Assembly (NCBI RefSeq): GCF_027595985.1
Contig: NC_073311.1
Coordinates: 44,333,539 to 44,397,538, forward strand
Source: Sorex araneus
Taxonomy: Eukaryota; Chordata; Mammalia; Eulipotyphla; Soricidae
Direction of reading: 5' to 3'
Length of the DNA: 64,000 bases
The number at the start of each line of letters is the position of its first letter. The stretch's first letter is position 1. A model generated the notes under the pieces. That model did no database searches. It was not told the DNA's origin and worked only from the letters and a program-made list of their open reading frames with translations. The position numbers and the translations under genes were made by a program. This document shows, in pieces, positions 60,105 to 64,000 of this stretch.

Positions 60105-60470
60105 ATTGGTGCCAGACAGATAATACAGCAGGCAGGAGGCTGGCCTTGTGCCCAGCCAATGTGGCACCCCACATAGTCCTTTACACAAATAAATGTTATA
60201 CAGTAGCATATGGATGAACTTGAAGACATTCTGCTAAGTGAACTAGGTGGGTCACAAAAAGATAAAATGCCCTCATGTGTGTGAGGTATATAAAATAATC
60301 AAATACAGAGAAGCAGGGTCGAAGGATAGTTGCCAGGGGTTGAGTGTAGGGTTAAGGTGGAGCTGCTGTTCAGTAGGTATAAAGTTTTCCATTCTGACAG
60401 ATCGCTTATTTCTAAAGATTTGCTGTACCTATTTGTATTTATGGTTAATATGATTGTGTTTTAAAAGTTC
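60105..60470 (+). repeat. Old SINE head plus old L1 fragment in intron 5
   Basis: 60105-60180 resembles a Sor head (gccagacagataatacagca, gctggccttgtgcccagcca). 60185-60470 resembles an old L1 ORF2/3'-UTR junction (gaacttgaagacattctgct, aagttttccattctgacaga). Borders are soft. Confidence 0.5.
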
Positions 60471-60477
60471 AAATTTC

Positions 60478-60646
60478 TGGGGCTGTAGCAATAGCACAGC
60501 GGGTAGGGTGTTTGCCTTGCACGTGGTGGAACCAGGTTCGATTCCCAGCATCCCATATGGTCCCCTGGGCACCACCAGGAGTGTTTCCTGAGTGCATGAG
60601 CCAGGAGTAACCTGTGCATCGCTGGATGTGACCCCCCAAAAAAAAT
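60478..60646 (+). repeat. Sor-type SINE in PAH intron 5
   Basis: ggggctgtagcaatagcaca head, accaggttcgattcccagca, ccatatggtcccctgggcac, ggatgtgaccccccaaaaaa. Short duplication tcaaatttc on both sides. Confidence 0.95.
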
Positions 60647-60689
60647 CAAATTTCAAGAGTAGATCTCAGACTAAATGTTCATCACTATC

Positions 60690-60922
60690 ACTGTATCCCT
60701 GTCATCCCATTGCTCATCAATTTGCTTGAGCGGGTACCAGTAACAGCTCCATTGTGAGACTTGTTGTTACTGTTTTTGGCATATCGAATACACCATGGGT
60801 AGCTTGCCAGGCTCTGCCATGCAGGCGGGATACTCTCGGTAGCTTGCCAGGCTCTCTGAGATGAACAGAGGAATCAAATCCAGATCTGCGGCGTGCAAAG
60901 CAAATGCCCTACTCTCTGCACA
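60690..60922 (-). mobile_element. Chimeric SINE in PAH intron 5, 5' truncated
   Basis: Minus copy with the RTE block (gcgggatactctcggtagct on plus) and 3' module (tgagcgggtaccagtaacag on plus); the Sor head is present only to about gcaaatgccctactc. Confidence 0.87.
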
Positions 60923-61261
60923 CACAACCATTAAAATTTTTTTCTTTTTCTAACAGAGTTCACATTTGTCGTGGGAATAAATAGAAAATCTGCATCATTT
61001 AGTAGATGGTGACAAATACTATGGGTTTAAACAAAAGCAAAGGCACACAGATTGGCAGGACAGGGTTTCAATTTTCCATTGGATGTTGAAGGTGTTCTGG
61101 AAGACAAGGGACCACTTGAACAAAGATCCAGGAAATGACATTCCACTCTGTAGTCTCTCCTCAACCCGGAAATATTTTCACCTCTTTGAGATTCTGACAA
61201 GGCTTCTCAGAAGATTCTACACTGGTCCTTGTAATCTGAGGGAATGACGACTCTGTTTCAC

Positions 61262-61485
61262 TGTTTCACTGTCATCCCGTTGCTCATTGATTTGTTCGAG
61301 TGGGCACCAGTAACGTCTCTCATTGAGAGACTTATTGTTACTGTTTTTGGCATATCCAATATGCGCGGGTAGCTTGCCAGGCTCTGCCGAGAGAGCTCGA
61401 TATTCTCGGTATCTTGCCGGGCTCTCCGAGAGGGGCAAAGGAATCGAACTTGGGTTAGCCGCATGAAAGGCGAATGTCCAATTCA
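61262..61485 (-). mobile_element. Chimeric SINE in PAH intron 5, 5' truncated
   Basis: Minus copy: cggctaacccaagttcgatt, gagagcccggcaagataccg, and the 3' module ending gatgagcaacgggatgacag-like (atgagcaacgggatgacagt). Head mostly missing. Confidence 0.88.
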
Positions 61486-62449
61486 TCCTAGGAGCAGCGC
61501 ATCCCGTACTAAACCTCAGGGATGCCCTGCTTTCCTGGAGCCATGTGCAAGAATCTGAATATTAAACTTCCTAACTTCCTAACCTGAACAAATTTTCTAA
61601 GTTGTGTGTGTGTGTTCAAAAAAAATAGACAAATATCACTTATAATCTTTTAGTAAAATTAAATAATCAGTGTGAGAAGCCCCCTGAATATAGCATTTTA
61701 TGCTTTATTTCTGCATATATGCACCGCCATCACCAGCACACAGACTTCCATTTTCTTTTCAAAGTTTATTTAGGAATTTAACTCAGAACATTTTCTTTTT
61801 CTATCTTCTGCTTCCACCAAATGACCTGAGGTTCAAAAAAAATTATTTGTCCTTAAATAAATGATCAATTATTTTTAAAAGGCCATCATGTCCTTAAGTA
61901 AAATAAACTTAGATATTTTAGGAACAACATCAAATTGCTTAAAATAAAAAAATTAGTTACACTAAACATGTTCCTTAAAAACATGTTTTAATTAGAAGAT
62001 TCTGTTTCTGAACTATTCTATGAGCCAAATATAGTATGCAAGACACTCAGTACCTGGCAGAGTCTGTCCATTCTTGTTCTAATTTACACCAAGAAAGTAA
62101 ATTACACATGGAATGACTGCCAAGTGCCCCCAAACACAGTAATTTGTCAGTGAATCTTCTCAGTGATGTTCTGAAGATTGCTAAATATTCTTAGTGAGGA
62201 GAATTAGAGCAGTGCATGGCAACGGAAAAGAGAAGGAGGTGACCAACGAGGTGAACTTTAGCTGTTTCCTTAACAACTGCAGTAACTCTTCCCTGACTGT
62301 GAATACACACCACTCAAAAGCCCTGTGGCTAACAAGTTCTACCCTTTCTCTTTCTCTGATAAACTCTAACTAAATCTCCAATTCTCAAACTCAACTTGAC
62401 TTCCTCCTAAACCATACTACATTCATTCTTCTATTTATTTATATACTTG

Positions 62450-62627
62450 TTTATTTATTTGCTTTTTAGGTCACACCTGGTGATGCACAAGGGGTTACTC
62501 CTGACCCATGCACTCAGGAATTACTCCTGGCTGTGCTCAGGAACCATATGGGATGCTGGGAATCAAACCTGGGTCTGCCGTGAACAAGGCAAACGCCCTA
62601 CCTGCTGTGCTATCACTCCAGCCCCTA
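62450..62627 (-). repeat. Sor-type SINE in PAH intron 5
   Basis: ggggctggagtgatagcaca head (reverse of 62605-62625), gggtttgattcccagcatcc, and a TATTTATTTA-rich (A-rich on minus) tail at 62430-62460. Confidence 0.95.
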
Positions 62628-63284
62628 ATTCTCCTAATTATAGGGCACTTTTATTCCTCTGTTTATAAGATTTTTTCAACACCTACTATATTTTTGTAAC
62701 TTCAGTTATTGCCTGTCTTCCCCAGTATTTCCTCACTGATGTAGTTCTGATCTAATTAGCCTCCATTGATCTTGCTCTTGAAGCAGTTTCTAGAATAGGT
62801 AAATACATTTATTCATGGATATTTCTCACATGATGATATGTTTTATGGTACTCAATTTGACCCCCATGTGGAACAATGACTGGGAAGGTATTAGAGACCA
62901 GAATGTGAGAGTTGTTTACAATGAGCCTGGTGAAGGACAAGGGAAAAAGCTAGAGTTAATTAATGAGAGAGCTTAAAATTTCTGAGGCGGGAGGAAGATA
63001 CCTTTTGGATTTTGTAAAAGTCTCAAAAAAGGAGTAGGGAAAGAAGCAGGATGAAGTTCATTTAATTCTCATTATCTTCTGTAGTCGGATTTCATAAAAT
63101 CACCATGAACTGTCAATAAATACTGAATCATAGGTCTTATCAGCATCTGATCTCATCTTTTTTCATAAACCTGTAAAACCTTACTTGATTTTGTGTGTAA
63201 TTCTATTCAAAGACCCCCTTATTCAATATATATGACTTTATTGAAATATATGATTATGTAAAGTAGGATATAAAATATAAAATG

Positions 63285-63562
63285 CTTGATATCCTACTTC
63301 TCCTCTGGGAGAACCTGGCAAACTACCAGGAGTTTCCTGCCCACATGGGAGAGCCTCACAAGGTCCCCATGGTGTATTAATATGTCAAAACCAGTAACAA
63401 GCTGGGTCTCATTCCCCTGACCCTGAAAGAGCCTCCAATGTGGCATCGTTGGGAAGGATGAGCAGAGAGAGGCTTCTAAAGTCTCAGGGCTAGGACGAAT
63501 GGAGACGTTACTGAGACGGCTCGAGAAGTTCGACGATCAACGGGATGATGATGATGATATGA
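63285..63562 (+). mobile_element. RTE-derived type C element in PAH intron 5, 5' truncated
   Basis: atcctacttctcctctggga start, gtctcattcccctgaccctg, aaagagcctccaatgtggca, tcgttgggaaggatgagcag, then gagacggctcgagaagttcg and acgatcaacgggatgatgat. It is the copy that best shows the full match to the RTE upstream block. No clear TSD. Confidence 0.9.
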
Positions 63563-63699
63563 TTACATATACATGTATGAATTTCAAAGAAACTAAAGCA
63601 AGTAGTCCTTGCACATTGAGAATCAATCATTACTAGATAAGAAAAAATTCCTTAGATAGGTAAGGAAATGTCACTGGCATCAAAACTTCAAAAGAGAGA

Positions 63700-63845
63700 G
63701 CTAGGGACAGAGAGATCGTTATTGATAAATGTACTTGTTTTGCAAGCAGCCAACTAGTTCAATTCCTAGCATCACATCTGATCCCCTAAGCATCACCAGG
63801 AATGATCACTGAGCATAGAGCCAGGAGTAATTCCTAGTCTTATGT
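63700..63845 (+). repeat. Sor-type SINE, diverged
   Basis: agggacagagagatcgttat head, ctagttcaattcctagcatc, gagcatagagccaggagtaa. Another possible tRNA-like head begins near 63915 and runs to the window edge. Confidence 0.7.
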
Positions 63846-64000
63846 ACATAAAGACTATCAATGTCAACACAATTGTAAACACATAACCTTAACTATAATA
63901 ATTTTTTAAGAGATGAGCTGGGGATTAAGAGGTCCTACTTGCAAATATAAGGTTAGGAATTCTTTCATAACCCTTATGATTCCTGGCACCAACCTACATG

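Larger units (their letters stand above)
58454..64000 (-). other. PAH: PAH intron 5, 3' part
   Basis: Sequence upstream of exon 6 to the window edge. I looked for exon 5 (RARRKQFADIAYNYRH region) on the minus strand and did not find it. The intron holds Sor SINEs, two chimeric SINEs, a type C element and a TA microsatellite, listed separately. The rest (58454-59500, 59570-60100, 61490-62440, 62630-63280) shows nothing recognisable beyond weak MIR-like traces near 59810-59890. Confidence 0.85.

Noticed and set aside
58454..64000. Search for PAH exon 5
   Set aside because: No minus-strand sequence resembling the exon 5 peptide and no suitable AG/GT pair around it; exon 5 is taken to lie beyond the right edge.

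Overview
The window is vertebrate, specifically mammalian, nuclear DNA. It is AT-rich, has very low coding density and is dense in retroelements. The commonest repeat is a tRNA-headed SINE (head GGGGCTGGAGCGATAGCAC, tail GTGTGACCCAAAAAG) that I recognise as the Sor SINE of shrews. With the L1 and RTE families present, this points to a soricid, most likely Sorex araneus (common shrew). The species name is inference from repeat content; the mammalian placement is certain from the gene.

One gene is present: phenylalanine hydroxylase (PAH) on the minus strand. Exons 6 to 13 lie at 58453-45677. All eight exons have exactly the lengths of the human exons (197, 136, 70, 57, 96, 134, 116 and 44 bp, 850 bp in total). 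All have AG/GT borders and join in frame to a TGA stop. They cover residues 170-452: most of the catalytic domain, including iron ligands His285, His290 and Glu330, and the whole tetramerisation tail. Exons 1-5 lie beyond the right edge; 58454-64000 is the 3' part of intron 5.

From 1 to about 44.9 kb is the flank downstream of PAH (in human, the PAH-IGF1 interval). I find no gene there. It holds L1 fragments, Sor SINEs, old MIR/L2-like pieces, one solo LTR, microsatellites and a decayed RTE-clade retrotransposon (about 28.85-31.66 kb). A clear stack of nested insertions sits at 3.5-7.6 kb.

The most interesting material is the RTE and its parasites. The RTE copy carries endonuclease and reverse transcriptase remnants that match, from memory, the RTE family reported to have moved horizontally between shrews and parasitic nematodes. 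Two short non-autonomous repeat families here (called chimeric SINE and 'type C' below) contain a block found upstream of the endonuclease in that RTE copy. They end in a shared 3' module that can be read as the RTE C-terminus. One has a Sor tRNA-like head, the other an unrelated head of about 280 bp. The evidence for this modular build is visible inside the window. I found no CRISPR array, operon, defence system or other new multi-gene system.
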